From: Meconema thalassinum
Lineage: Eukaryota > Arthropoda > Insecta > Orthoptera > Tettigoniidae
Length of the DNA stretch: 64,000 bases
NCBI GenBank assembly: GCA_946902985.2
Contig: OX336389.2
Span: 794,344,979-794,408,978, forward strand
Direction: 5' to 3'
The translations under genes were made by a program, and so were the position numbers. Shown here in pieces: positions 29,863 to 41,256 of this stretch. Each line of letters starts with the position of its first letter. The first letter of the stretch is position 1. The notes under the pieces were generated by a model. It searched no databases. It had not been told where the DNA came from and saw nothing but the letters and a program-made list of their open reading frames with translations.

Positions 29863-31970
29863 ATGAAATAAAGACATATGTGCCCGTTAGACGAGAATTT
29901 TGGGGAGCCACCGGTTTCGAATGGCCTTCCAAGATCCTCCTCCAACCTACTCACAGCTCGGTGAATCGAAACATTCTTAGACTGGTTCATCACGAGAAAC
30001 TGTACACGGGGTTGTCGGGAATAGGTGAGGTTCTATTTTTAAACCAGCCCAGAGGAACGCATCAACACAAAGATAAAATAATCAAGAAAGAGGCCAGGCT
30101 TAAGTTAAAATCCAACAAATTTATTCATAAAAAGAACAGATCCTGAGCCTAGTTACGAGAGGTAAAAATCGGCTTGTCCGTAATAATCTGCCATAAAAAA
30201 GACGTTGTAGAAATCCTTACTAATAATCTAACTTAAGCCTCTCAAGATTCAGTACACAAATCGATCGCAAACTCACTAAGAGAAGCACACCTAAATCGTA
30301 CCTATGCAATACATCAGGAATTAATAACAATAATAATAATAATAATAAAAATGTCCTTAAAAGGCTAACATTCATTTACATTTACGAGCTCAATAACAAT
30401 AGCTAATGTACGATGGTGACATCTCCAACATGTAATTTTACGTTACATATTTAAACGAAACCTAATTGAAATTTTAGTGAAAATAAACGATAAGAGTTTA
30501 TTGCGAATGAAATCAAAGCTATGCACAATCTAGTCCTATCGTAAAAAGGTGTATCTAATACAACAAAAATATTTACAAATCAGTGACCCTTCTAATGGTT
30601 GCGCCAATGGTTCCCCTGCCTGCTCGATTTCTCCCTCTTTGCGACAAATGGTCATAAGTGTAAAGAATAGAAAGTTAGGTTGGCAACTGCTATGGCGTGC
30701 CGGCACGACTCACGCTGCTTTCAATGTAATGGGTTTATTTCCATTATCACGACATTAATTGAACGTGGCCTCAAAATTAGGGTAATAATCAGAATGTATC
30801 AAAAACAATCGGAGATCATCCAGTTCTTGTGTGTCGGTCAAGAAAGGAAAATTTATGTTTAGCATTCAACTCGTATTTAAGTTCCAAAAATGTATTTAAG
30901 CAATGTTTATAATTTAAAAATCCTATCGCTTGATTATTAGGTTCAATTGTATTCATTTTTATTCCTAAATGTGTATTTGTAAATTTTATTGACCATGAAT
31001 CTCGTTCAGTGTAACTATCTGTAGGGAAAGAAACCATCTAAACATCGTAGAATATCAGTAAAAAAAAGCCACTGTTCACCAACTTTATGGACATACTGTA
31101 TTCCATAACAATAACACGGACTCGTCAGTCCTTTCATCATCAGTCAACAAGACAAAAACGTACATTTTTGCTGGCAAAACATCAGCTCCAAAAACATGAG
31201 CAATAACTATCATCCTTCTTTCTCAATGCCTGCTACAAGACAGCACATAGAATGGCTCCCTAATTTACACACTGTTTATTTTATGCATGAGCGAAATCAC
31301 CTGTTGCCCCAGCGATCAGCTGTTCTCAAGTTAATTTAACTTTAAGATCAATAAGCGAACAGCTGCTTTAGTAATAGCGTGTCTAATACACGATTCAAAT
31401 GCTATCATTTTTAATCATATGCCATCTGAAGTTCTCAACAAATGGCTTACATCGAACTAACGATGTCTCGCTTCCAAGTACATTCCATCAATTCAGTCTC
31501 AGTCATCTTTCAATATCAAACATACAAATAATCGAGCATCTCAACACTAGCAGATTTCGGTATGCCATGAAACAAGTTCCTCCCGTCTTTTGCGGTCAGA
31601 CAAAAATGTCACAGCCTTCTAGATTTTACCATCGATTAACCAAGTAAGATTCATATCGCAGTGCGGTCTACAAAATTTCGACGCGAGGCCACTTCCCTTA
31701 ACCTTGACAAACACCTGTCAACCTGCTTCATGATATTCTATCTGTGGAATGCCAGACAGCCATCGGCCTGCTTGTAGAAATGATAGATTCCAAGTGAAAA
31801 ACGTTGTCTGCCCTCGGCGTATACCAAAAATATAAATGATGATCAAACTTACAGAACATCTATAGTAATAAATTCCTGCCTCAAGATTGTGCAATTAGCG
31901 TGAAATCATCCAAAACTACTCAACAATTTCGACCCCTAACAAGAATATGCTTAATTCATGTCGTCTCACT
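29863..31970. other. No recognisable gene; possible extra LTR or insert
   Basis: AT-rich sequence between the primer-binding-site candidate and a SINE. It includes a short AAT microsatellite (30325-30346). No coding similarity is seen. Confidence 0.4.
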
Positions 31971-31974
31971 TATA

Positions 31975-32308
31975 TATTGGTGCAGTGCATGGGTCAAGCC
32001 TCGTTTGGGGTGTCATAGCGAGCTCTGGATTCGATTCCAGCCTTCTCCATCTAGGCTTGCACATGGATCAACATCCTCAGCGCCCCCAATGCATAGTATC
32101 TACTCCATATTCATCCCTCGTGCATTATTGTAACAGTAATCTTTGTTAGTTCCGGATCCGAGTGGGGTAGCTTCCATGTTGTCGATTGAATTGAAGTGTT
32201 CTTATTCATTCACATATTCTAATTTCGCGTTACTTAGCTCGGTCAGGGGCAGATGACCTTGGCGTTCCAACTCTTAAAACAACAATAACTAACTAACTAA
32301 CTAACTAG
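31975..32308 (+). mobile_element. tRNA-derived SINE with (AACT)n tail
   Basis: The head has TGGTGCAGTGCATGGGTCA (A-box-like) and TGGATTCGATTCCAGCC (B box). The end reads GCAGATGACCTTGGCGTTC, then CTTAAAACAACAATAACT and five AACT repeats. The ending GATGACCTTG...TTAAAACAACAA is common in insect SINEs. Confidence 0.6.
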
Positions 32309-32581
32309 CTCGGTCGAGATTTCACTGAATTTACAGTGCGGACATACAAATTGTCTTTCGTACTCCGCCACTGCTGCTAATATATCACTTGTGTGATGCA
32401 TCTCACCAAAAACGTGTATTTTATAAAGTTCGATAAACACGTGATCCTATTGTATCACAGAAATCACTGCCTCCATTCACCTAATTAATGTAGTTTGAAC
32501 GTTACACTTGACGTAGCGTTAATTTATCCCGAACTTCACACAGATTAGTGGATTGAAAATATACTTTTACCATGCGAGACC
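32309..32581. other. No recognisable feature
   Basis: AT-rich DNA between the SINE tail and the right LTR; nothing supported. Confidence 0.4.
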
Positions 32582-33924
32582 TGCGGCCTTGAGGTCAGCC
32601 AACAGTCTTGCCCTCGTTCACTTAAGTGGTGCAAAAATATGTAAAATATGGCAAATAAAGCCTCACAATCACTCTTCATTACCCAATAAACGCCTCCTGC
32701 TCTAAATCATGCAAGGATGCACTTATTTTCGTCGACTTAAGTCGGATACTACAGGGTGGCGCACGAATAGTTGACACATTCAATTTTAGATTAACAACTG
32801 AATTTTTCACAGAACACTAACTATATTTTAGACACAGGTTGCTTGGACCCTGGAAAGATATGTCACTATATCACATGTTCAATGTTTCCTCCTTTACGGC
32901 GGACAACCTCTTTGAAATGAGTACGTATCTTCATCTTGCGTCCATAAGGCGTAATGCAATCTTTTCTACCTGTGAACATCCATTAGCATGTGTACTACAG
33001 TAATTTTGCACGGGTACAATTTAAGGCCACCCTGTAACATTCTTTGAACTGAAAGGCGCGATATTCCGCTTTATCTTGAAGCTCACCGTGTTGAATTGCG
33101 TGGGCGGCGCTGCATGGCAACGTTTTCAGGAGAGCGAACTGCTGGTGCACGTGGTCACTTTTCTTCCTTCACACTGCCTTGTTCTTCACTGTTTCTGTAT
33201 AAGTGAATAATGTTTTTTTGCTGGAGCCCACTTATTCTGAAATACAGCTCGAAATTTCCTTTGAGTCACCGTAACATTTTTTGATTCACAATCAAAGATA
33301 ACTGTTTTGGCGCGCTGTTGAACGGAGAGTCGGCCGTGCTCGGCCATGGCAGAAAGCTCACTGGAATGTAAGCAATCGGAGGCAAAGCAGCAGTGTCACC
33401 TCTACAGTGATTTCCAAGAAACAGGGAAGGTTTGCGCGAAATTTGGAAAACATAGAACATAAGATGCATTTTATATTTGATTTTCAAATGTGTCAGCTAT
33501 TCGTGCGCCACCCTGTATATCACTGGTCTATCAAACACGTTTTCAAGTTACTCGGTCACAAAATAGACCTGTCTCCTCGAGACATGCACGTACCAGAGTG
33601 TTTTCTGTGTAGCGGACGGAACTTATGTCGTCACGACGCGCATCAAGCATTCAATAAAAATCCATGATTCGCTGTCAGCGATGCCATGTATGTATTAAAT
33701 ACTAACAAAAATTCCAAAATTTCGCCACATAATTTCCAAAATATTCCAAACATGTAATGTACATAATATTAGTAGATTTACTCATAAATATCAATTTCCG
33801 GCAAGGTCCAAAGAGTTCATAGGCCTATTCATTCCAAGTAAGTTTAACGCTGTTCCAATGCATCTGACATCATGTCGATCATCAAGCAGTCGATCGTCTT
33901 ATTGAACATGCAATATTAGGTGCA
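32582..33924 (-). repeat. Right LTR of Gypsy element 2, containing a DNA transposon
   Basis: Matches 22953-23523 in order: TCTTGCCCTCGTTCAC, then GCACTTA-TTTCGTCGACT, then the break at TA, then GTTTTCAAGTTACTCGG, GTCGTCACGACGCGCATCA and CAATTTCCGGCAAGGTCCAA. It starts TG and ends GGTGCA like the left copy. Divergence between the two copies points to an old insertion. Confidence 0.75.
32752..33515. mobile_element. 764-bp TIR element with TA target duplication
   Basis: The ends are CAGGGTGGCGCACGAATAG(T/C)-TGACACATT in inverted orientation, 29 bases with one mismatch, flanked by TA (32750-32751 and 33516-33517). The homologous LTR at 22953-23523 lacks it and has a single TA at that point, an exact empty site. 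TA duplication suggests the Tc1/mariner superfamily. No transposase is present; a short + frame near 33346 starts MAESSLECKQSEAKQQC but soon ends. Confidence 0.93.
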
Positions 33925-34674
33925 GTATAAACCAACTACCCGCCTTTACTGTTATGCCGGCTTCTCGTCTATTATTTAAACGGCCTTTTTATATAAATTG
34001 TCGATATTTATGAAATCAAAGTGCAATTCGTCAATTTCAGGACTAAAAATTGATTTTTAAGAATGTAGCACAGGATTTCATTTTCATAAGCAGTTATTTC
34101 ATTATGTTTTTATAATCATCGTTTAAAATTTGTTTCCGTTTCCTCGTCATGGCAGCTCTTTTCTTGTAGCATGAAGGAGACCAAAGCTCGTCAGATATCA
34201 TCCTCGTTATTTCATTTACTTGGGTAAGAAGGGAAAGCGGTAGAATTTCGTTAGATTATATTCATGGCTCCTTATAGCTAACGTCACCAATTAGTTCAGT
34301 AACAAGCAAGAAAAGCTTAGAGCTACCTGATAACTCGTATAATATGTATGACTGACTAATCTCTTCATGAACAGTATGGAAGTAGCCGCTTTTAATCACA
34401 GTAATAGATTCACCCAATTAACTCAATCATGAGTAAATAGGTCTTGTTTTAATGTGGTCCTCTTTTATTATAACCGAGAAGGCTGGTAATTAGACTAGTT
34501 TCTCTATATCAGTGTGTTGAGCTCCTATGGAAAATGTTCTAGGTCAAAATATTTTCTATAGATTTTCGAACTCTTATGAGGAAGAAAAATGTTCACCTAC
34601 AGTAAAACCTAATGGCAATGGTGAAAGAGCTAACTTGGAACCCCAGAGTACTGACAGAAACGCTCATTGAGCTG
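33925..34674. other. No recognisable gene
   Basis: AT-rich DNA; nothing supported. Confidence 0.5.
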
Positions 34675-35020
34675 GTGTATGGCAGTTTTGTGCTGAGCGT
34701 TCTTGTGGAGCATATAATGATAGGCCCTGGGAACGATTCCCGTCTTGACTAAGAAATGTAATCCTGATGAAATGGTTGAGGCAGGGATCGCTCAGCCTCG
34801 TGAAGCAAAACTGAGTAGAGGTACTGTAGGTGCGATCCCCACCTCAGCCATCCTAATAGTGGTCTCCTGTGTTTTTCTGATACTGACTTCGGACAATTGT
34901 CGACATGGTTCCTAACTTAATACTAGGGCCGCCTCCTTCGTAATCCGATCCTGAATTCCAAATACACGCACTACTTTGGACACTACAACAACACAGGTTG
35001 TCAGACAATTTCTCAATGCA
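34675..35020 (+). mobile_element. tRNA-derived SINE, family A
   Basis: B box GGGAACGATTCCCGTC, then the family body TCGCTCAGCCTCGTGAAGC, CCCCACCTCAGCCATCC, GGGCCGCCTCCTTCGTAATC and AACACAGGTTGTCAGACAA. Aligns with the 22225 and 50960 copies. Confidence 0.7.
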
Positions 35021-35497
35021 CCTAACTAAACGTGTTTGATGACAAATGATGTCCTAGGTAGATGATAAGTGAAACAAGAGGAACTGAGATAACATCCTCA
35101 ATTTAATGTATTCTAACGTTAGTTGAACTTAAGTAAGGTAATTCAATTGCTCCCCGTAGGAATAAATATTCCGTTTAAAAGTATTAAGCAAGTCAAATAT
35201 TTAAAATAAAGTCTCATACTAACTGTTCATCTCCATTATGACTGGTCAATTTTAAAGTTCAGAAAGTTCCCAAAGCCACCATCTTGAATGTGTAAACTCA
35301 ATTAACTAGTCAGTTATTCATTGAAGTTCTCACCGATTACTAACTTATTGCCAAGTTTCCAAATTGTAACTTTAATACAGTAGATGATGAATTATCGAAG
35401 TTATCATTTTAATATTCAAGACGCGTTTTGCAGTTATTGCTCACTTATATACCCCTCCTCCCCGCCCGTGAAACGCTGATGTGCAAGTGCAGTCTTA
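35021..35497. other. No recognisable gene
   Basis: AT-rich DNA up to the Helitron 5' end. Bases 35450-35470 are C-rich. Confidence 0.5.
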
Positions 35498-37139
35498 TCT
35501 CTACTTCTCTACTTAGTATAAAACTAAGTCCCCGATTCTTGGATGTTACGAGTAAACTCGAGAACCACTGGATGGATTTTGATGCGGTTTTCACCAATCT
35601 GTAAAGGATATCTGGAGGATGATTTCTGTAGAAAATAATTTATTTATGATCAACGGAAGCCGATCAGTAACGATTTCAGTGAAAAAGTCCAAAAAAACCT
35701 GGCGTCCGAGCAATTTGTAAGTTTACACTGGGCAAGCCGTTAAAAATATCTATATACTATGAGTGTAAGAACTGTTCAGTATGAAAAGTTCTAGAAAAAA
35801 GTCCGGGAGAGCATATGTCTATCTTCAATACATCGCCCACTATAAGTGTTTTTACGTTATAATTTCTTCCAACCGTGTCCATTCAACTACTGAGGCGACA
35901 GTTTACGAGCTAACTAAGGGCGATTATATCATCCCTGTTACAGCCTAGCTAGTGGGCGAACTTATTGCCCCAGTTACAGCCAGCAGCAAACCGTTGAGTC
36001 GTTTTGAGTTAAGACTTCTGAGAAGGGTCGTTGTGTTTGGAGTTTCCCTGGAAGTCCAACTCGGGTTTTCTTCATTTCGCTAGTGAAACACAGTAAAGTT
36101 AAGATTGGACAGAAGTGGGATTTGAGTTTCATTCACCTCGCCATTCCCAAGAAGTGCAACTCTCATTTCGCCTGTGAACTTTTCTTTCCGCAAAATTCAC
36201 AGTCAATTTAAGATTGGACGAAAGGGGGATTATATTACAGTATATTAAATTAAATTAAACTGACTGGCGTATAATCTCCACTTGGTATGAAACAGAGTCC
36301 CCGATTCTTGGATGTGACGGATAACCTCGAGAACCACTGTATGGATTTTGATGCGGTTTTCACCATTCTGTAAAGGATATCTCGAGGAAGGTTTCTGTAG
36401 AAAATATAAGTAATTTATTTATAACCAAAGGAAGTCAAGCACTAACGATTTCAGTGAAAAGGTCGGAAAAGAAAACTGGCGTCCATGCGCTTTTTAAGCT
36501 TACGCTGGGCAAACCGTTAAAAATATCTATATACTATGAGTGTAAGAATTGTTCAGCATGAAACGTTTTACAAAAAAGCCCGGGAGAGCATATCTCTATC
36601 TTCAATACATCGCCTACTATAAGTGTTTTTACGTTTTCATTTCTTCCAACAATCTCCATTCAGTTACTGAGGCGACAGTTTACGAGTTATCTTTGGGGCG
36701 AGTCTATCACCCCAGTTACAGCTTATCTAGCGGACGAGCTTATTGCCCCAGATACAGCCAGCAGCAAACTGTCGAGTCGTGTTGAGTTAAAAACTTTAGA
36801 GAAGAGTGGTTGTGTTTGGAGTTTCCCTGGAAGTGCAACTCGGCTTTTCTTTATTTCGCCTGTGAACTTTTCGTTCCGCAAAATTCACAGTCATGTTAAG
36901 ATTGGACGGAAGGGGGATTTGTGTTTCATGCACCTCGCCATTCTTAAATTACGTCTGACAAGAATTTGTTGCACATGCATCTCCATGATAATATAATTAA
37001 TAGTCCAGTTAGTGATTTTAACCCATCATGCCGAGAAGTAAAACGGATATTGGTCGTTGTTCATTGACATTGGAAAAATAACGCTTATTACGTAATGCAT
37101 TCATAACTGTTCCCGGGCAGAGCCGGGTCGGGTTGCTAG
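35498..37139 (+). mobile_element. Non-autonomous Helitron-like element with two 5' ends
   Basis: The left end is TCTCTACTTC after A (35497). The right end is a 5-bp-stem hairpin CCCGG-GCAGAG-CCGGG (37112-37127), followed 8 bases later by CTAG (37136-37139) and then T, as Helitrons insert between A and T and end in CTRR. A second 5'-type start (TCTCCACTTGGTATGAAAC) occurs at 36275 and is followed by the same body, so 35498-36240 and 36275-36960 are direct duplicates sharing one 3' end. No Rep/helicase sequence is present. Confidence 0.75.
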
Positions 37140-38091
37140 TTGCATATAAAATATTAAAATCGTAAACGTACAATATAATGCAGTTTCAGTGACGACTCAT
37201 ACTACTTTAGTAGACTCGTATAAGAATGATTCGATAGACTTTCACCAAAAGCAGTGTAAAACTCTTTCATGATACTACTATCATGCCAAGTTCCCAAATT
37301 GCAATCTTCTTAGGTGATGAATTATCCATTTTAACAGTGAACATGGTGAAGATGACAGAGGCACGCTTTATTCTAAGTAACGTTTCTGTCGCTATGAAAA
37401 ACTGCTCTCCTTGCGTTTTTCAGCAAATGGTTTCATAGCAACGTAATCTAGTGCCAATATACAGAATAGCATCTTAATTGCAGTTGGCAGCAAAGGCGCA
37501 TTCGAACATTATGAGTATTTGATACGTACTAATTTTGTGGAGTTATGTGTAGGGTTCATTCCATCTGTGTGTGTGTCTATGGTGTGCTTTCCCCTTGATC
37601 AATTCCCAAACGACGAACACGAATTTTAAATTTGGTGCAGAGTTAACGCTAATAGAGGGCATTTCAATCCTATATTTATCTGTAAAATAATATCTATAAA
37701 AGCCACTCGTACTTTTGAAATACTCTCGAGCGATGGAAGTACCCGTTAAATTTTCCAACGATAATTTAAATGTGACTGAACATGGTCATCTTCAATTGTC
37801 TGTGAATATATATTTTCTTTCAGTTGTACATCATGCACATTTGTAAGGAATAATGTTCACATAATTGTTATGTTAAGAAATGGGCATACAGCATAATCGC
37901 AACATGAATATATTCATTTGCTCTTATCTTCTATAAGAATTTTGTAGTTATACAGTTTTACTTTGGTTTCTTCCTGGAATTTGTCTACTAACGATGTTAT
38001 CTGCCTAACTTTCTCGTTACTGTATAGCATTTGGTAACGCCGCAAGTACTGAATTTGTTTATAGATTTGGTATATTTAGCATGGCACAGTA
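37140..38091. other. No recognisable gene
   Basis: AT-rich DNA; nothing supported. Confidence 0.5.
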
Positions 38092-38095
38092 TTAA

Positions 38096-39538
38096 CCTCT
38101 TCAGTCCTGAGCTCAGTTCAGAACTTTGAAATATACTTTTCTGTGTTTAACTTATTGCAATTAGGTAAAATAATACATTTTTTTTTTCGAAATCACTGGG
38201 CTATTATGACTTGTAGCATATAGGCCTATGCTACATCAGGACTTAATGACTACTCTCCTCCCACTACTTCGCAATGCTAAATTATTTTGTGATACACGAT
38301 TACTAATGGTTTAATGCCTTGTAAAGTATGTACAATAGTAACATAATTTTTTGTAAATTTTTCTATATTTATTTTGCATTATCTAAAGTCAAAATAAAAA
38401 TAATTAAGAAACTATGTTTAAAAATTTTTGACTAAAAAGTCAAAGCACTAAAGAAGTTATATTCAAAATAAAATAAAATTGAGAGTACAATCCACAATAT
38501 CCAGTTATGACTCATGGAATGCTGAGAAACAGTCTCTTTTTTCCGTAAAGCACAGGTATATTTTGCATTTTTTTGCACTGTACAAACGTGAATCCCTTTC
38601 AGCTCGGTAGTCTACATCATGATCTACTTTTTTTGCGTTCTGCTCATCATTTCTGGTAGATGCAAAGCATGAAACTTCCTGGATTGAACAGACGTCATAG
38701 GCGCTGGTATTCTGCGGCGTTTCAAGTTTCGATTTCCATCGTCCTCATCACCATCATCAACATCATCAGGTCCATCATTCGCTTCATCTTCATTGTTGAA
38801 GATGCTGTATTCAATCTCGGGTCATCTTCCCTCCCATCATCATCATCTCCAATCTCCAGCTCAATATCAGACACATCAGGATCGATAGAGTCTATCAGTT
38901 CTACAATGTCTGCATCATTCAAGGCTGAATGAATGAATAAATAAATGGTGAAATTTAATGTTACCTCTTTCATTACATGGTAAGAGAAATTAGGCTATGT
39001 GGTAAGAGAAAGTAGGCTATATAATATTTAAAGACCGCATATTTCTCAACATTTAAGCCACATGTGACTTCAGCATTATCTACAGCACTGAAAGACATGC
39101 TAAAAATGAGGAAAATTCAGACATAAAATCATGTTGCAAGTATGAAATGTCAAGGTCATTGCCTGATGTAGAGTATATGCTACGTAATGCAAATCATGAT
39201 CGTGTGAGTATTTTAGTATATTACCGAAACTTACATTCAATAGCACATTAACTGTTGATCAATTGTAAGAATTTTTTTAATATTTACATTACTTCAATAT
39301 ACAAATACATATTAATTACCTGTATGTCTTGTTTCCATGGTTACCTGTCCGCCAACTTCAATATTCACAGAGGTGCTGCCACCTATTCGCTAGAGCGGGT
39401 AACAAAAAAAAGTAATGTGCGTGATGCGCGATCTATAGACTATATGCTACAGCCGGCAACCCGCAGTGAAGCCAGCGCTTGAGTCAGAAAAAAATAAAAA
39501 CCGCATGTAGCATATATGCTACGTAAGGACAGAGGAGG
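38096..39538 (-). mobile_element. piggyBac-like derivative, TTAA flanked
   Basis: Ends CCTCTTCAGTCCT (38096) and the complement of CCTCCTCTGTCCT (ending 39538) form about 13-bp TIRs. Both are flanked by TTAA (38092-38095 and 39539-39542), the piggyBac target. The palindrome GTAGCATATATGCTAC or variants recurs near both ends (38213, 39174, 39437, 39505). Only the acidic start of a transposase-like protein remains on the minus strand, so the element is internally deleted. Confidence 0.8.
38600..38940 (-). pseudogene. N-terminal fragment of a piggyBac-type transposase
   Basis: The minus-strand frame contains ALNDADIVELIDSIDPDVSD, then IELEIGDDDDGREDDPRLN, a Met/Lys-rich stretch, and later (after a frame change) KKVDHDVDYRAERDSR. 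An acidic N-terminus with an xDxDIxExI start is usual in PGBD-type transposases. The catalytic DDD core is absent, so the protein cannot transpose. The assignment rests on the TTAA ends as much as on the peptide. Confidence 0.5.
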
Positions 39539-39542
39539 TTAA

Positions 39543-40508
39543 CACAAGTCTTTATTATATGCATACCCTCTATTGATATAATTCTGAACCATGATCGAAG
39601 ACGAAACCTGTTTGGTTCTAACAGCCAGCAATTCATCAGATGCATTACTTATTTTAGTGCCCGTTTAGACCGAAGTCCAACGACCACATACGCATGTTAC
39701 CGAAATCAGTTTAGCACGAGACTCAAAAATACAGTAAACTTATATCTCAGAGCTAAATGGGCTAAATACAACAACAAATTATACTAGGCTTGCTTCCCTG
39801 ATTTCGGTTCGATGCAAGGAGAAATGAAAATATCACAATTTCTTAAAATATCTCATTTTATTAATTTTAAAATGAAGTTATAATGAAGAAAAGAAATGCA
39901 ATAGCAAAATTGAAAAAGATTCCTCAAAAATCTAAACATAGAAATATCAACACACGTAGTTATTAATCCTAAAGTTTACTTATTCCAGTAAAACACTGAT
40001 GGATAACCGTATCATTATCAGTCCCACTGGTATCGATTTGAAATATTTACAAATAACTGTAACATCAGGTCGTTCAGGTTCATTACTAGTACTTTTTGAC
40101 GCCTGTGTTTCATTATTTACAAGATTATTGCGTATAATCACTGTCATTTTAATTCAAGATCATTTTCACAAGACTACCAATATTTGTAGATGTCACATTA
40201 GGTATTTCACTAATCGTTGTTTAATTTAAACTTGTCACAAGAGTCTAATGAAATCAAAGACTCATCAACTCATGGTCTGTTACCATAATCCTTCATTGTA
40301 AAAATTGTTTCACTTGAATTTGCCAATATAATTCTGCTTGTGACTTCAATGCCAATATTTGAAGAACATGAATTTCAAACATTAATATTTATGGAAGAAC
40401 GGTTGTATCCTTTAATTATTTATTTTTAATTGTTTGTCCAGCTTTCATAAATTTTATTTTATTTTGTATATTAAGGTTTTCACGGCCCGGATTACTATAT
40501 AAATTATT
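39543..40508. other. No recognisable gene
   Basis: AT-rich DNA; nothing supported. Confidence 0.5.
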
Positions 40509-41256
40509 CATGTTTTTTTGGGCTAATGCCGTGTGTATTTAAATTAGAACCATACTTTTCAGAGAAACCTTGCCTCCTTTTACAAAGGAATCAAACAATG
40601 TGGCCAAAGAAAGTATATCAATGAGATTACAAAAAATAATTACAAAAAAATATAGATAAATTCCTCTGTTCGTCACCAGAGAGCAGCTGCCAAAAATTAC
40701 TGTTTGGACCAAGGTAGAACGGCGGATAGAGTAGCAAGTAAGGAGAAGGTAAAGGGGGCGGGGTGAAAATAGAGAGAGTCCTCGAAGAATGAGGATGTCC
40801 AAAAGAAAAGGGGGGGGGGAGGAGGGAGCGTTAGATGGATATATAGAAACATAAACAAAAGGGAAGTGTATCTGAACGGTATTCAGATACACTTCCCTTT
40901 TGTTTATGTTTCCTTATATCCATCTAACCCTCCCACCTCCCCCCCCCCCCATTTGGACATCCTCATTCTTCGAGGAGTCTCTATATTTTCACCCCGTCCC
41001 CTTTACCTTCTCCTTACTTACTACTCTGTCCGCCGTTCTACCTTGGTCCATACAGTAATTTCTGGCAGTAATTTCTGGCAGCTGCTCTCTGGTGAAGAAC
41101 AGAGAAATTTATCTATCTTTTTTGTAATTATTTTTTGTAATCTCATTGATATACTTTCTTTGGCCACATTGATTGATTCCATTGAAAAACGAGGCAAGGT
41201 TTCTCCGAAACGTATGGTTCTAATTTAAATACACACGGCATTGGCCCTAAAACATG
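40509..41256. repeat. Near-perfect palindrome, ~370-bp arms, 5-bp loop
   Basis: Arms 40509-40876 and 40882-41256 meet at GTATCTGAA-CGGTA-TTCAGATAC. Both contain the same G-rich/C-rich run, TTTGTTTATGTTTCC and ATGCCGTGTG near the outer end. The arms differ by scattered substitutions and indels, including a tandem doubling of CAGTAATTTCTGG only in the right arm (41054-41082). Matching open frames on both strands merely mirror the palindrome. It may be a fold-back transposon; no target duplication is clear. Confidence 0.92.

Larger units (their letters stand above)
22953..33924 (-). mobile_element. Gypsy-type LTR retrotransposon 2, minus strand, with later insertions
   Basis: Reading leftward the order is gag (coiled coil, then capsid-like, then basic Arg/Asn-rich), protease, reverse transcriptase, RNase H, integrase, LTR. 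Every domain is broken by frameshifts or stops. A SINE (24032-24342) interrupts the integrase and a TIR element (32752-33515) interrupts the right LTR. A primer-binding-site candidate at 29848-29861 is 2.7 kb away from the right LTR, so either something was inserted between them or the outer repeats and the internal region have different origins. No matching target-site duplication was found outside the LTRs (GACTG versus GTATA). Confidence 0.8.

Noticed and set aside
38660..38932. Serine-rich + strand protein of 90 residues
   Set aside because: Complement of the acidic Asp/Glu codons of the piggyBac-type fragment on the minus strand.
40539..41228. Two similar 117-120 residue proteins on opposite strands
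   Set aside because: They mirror each other because the DNA is a palindrome; no domain or coding signature.
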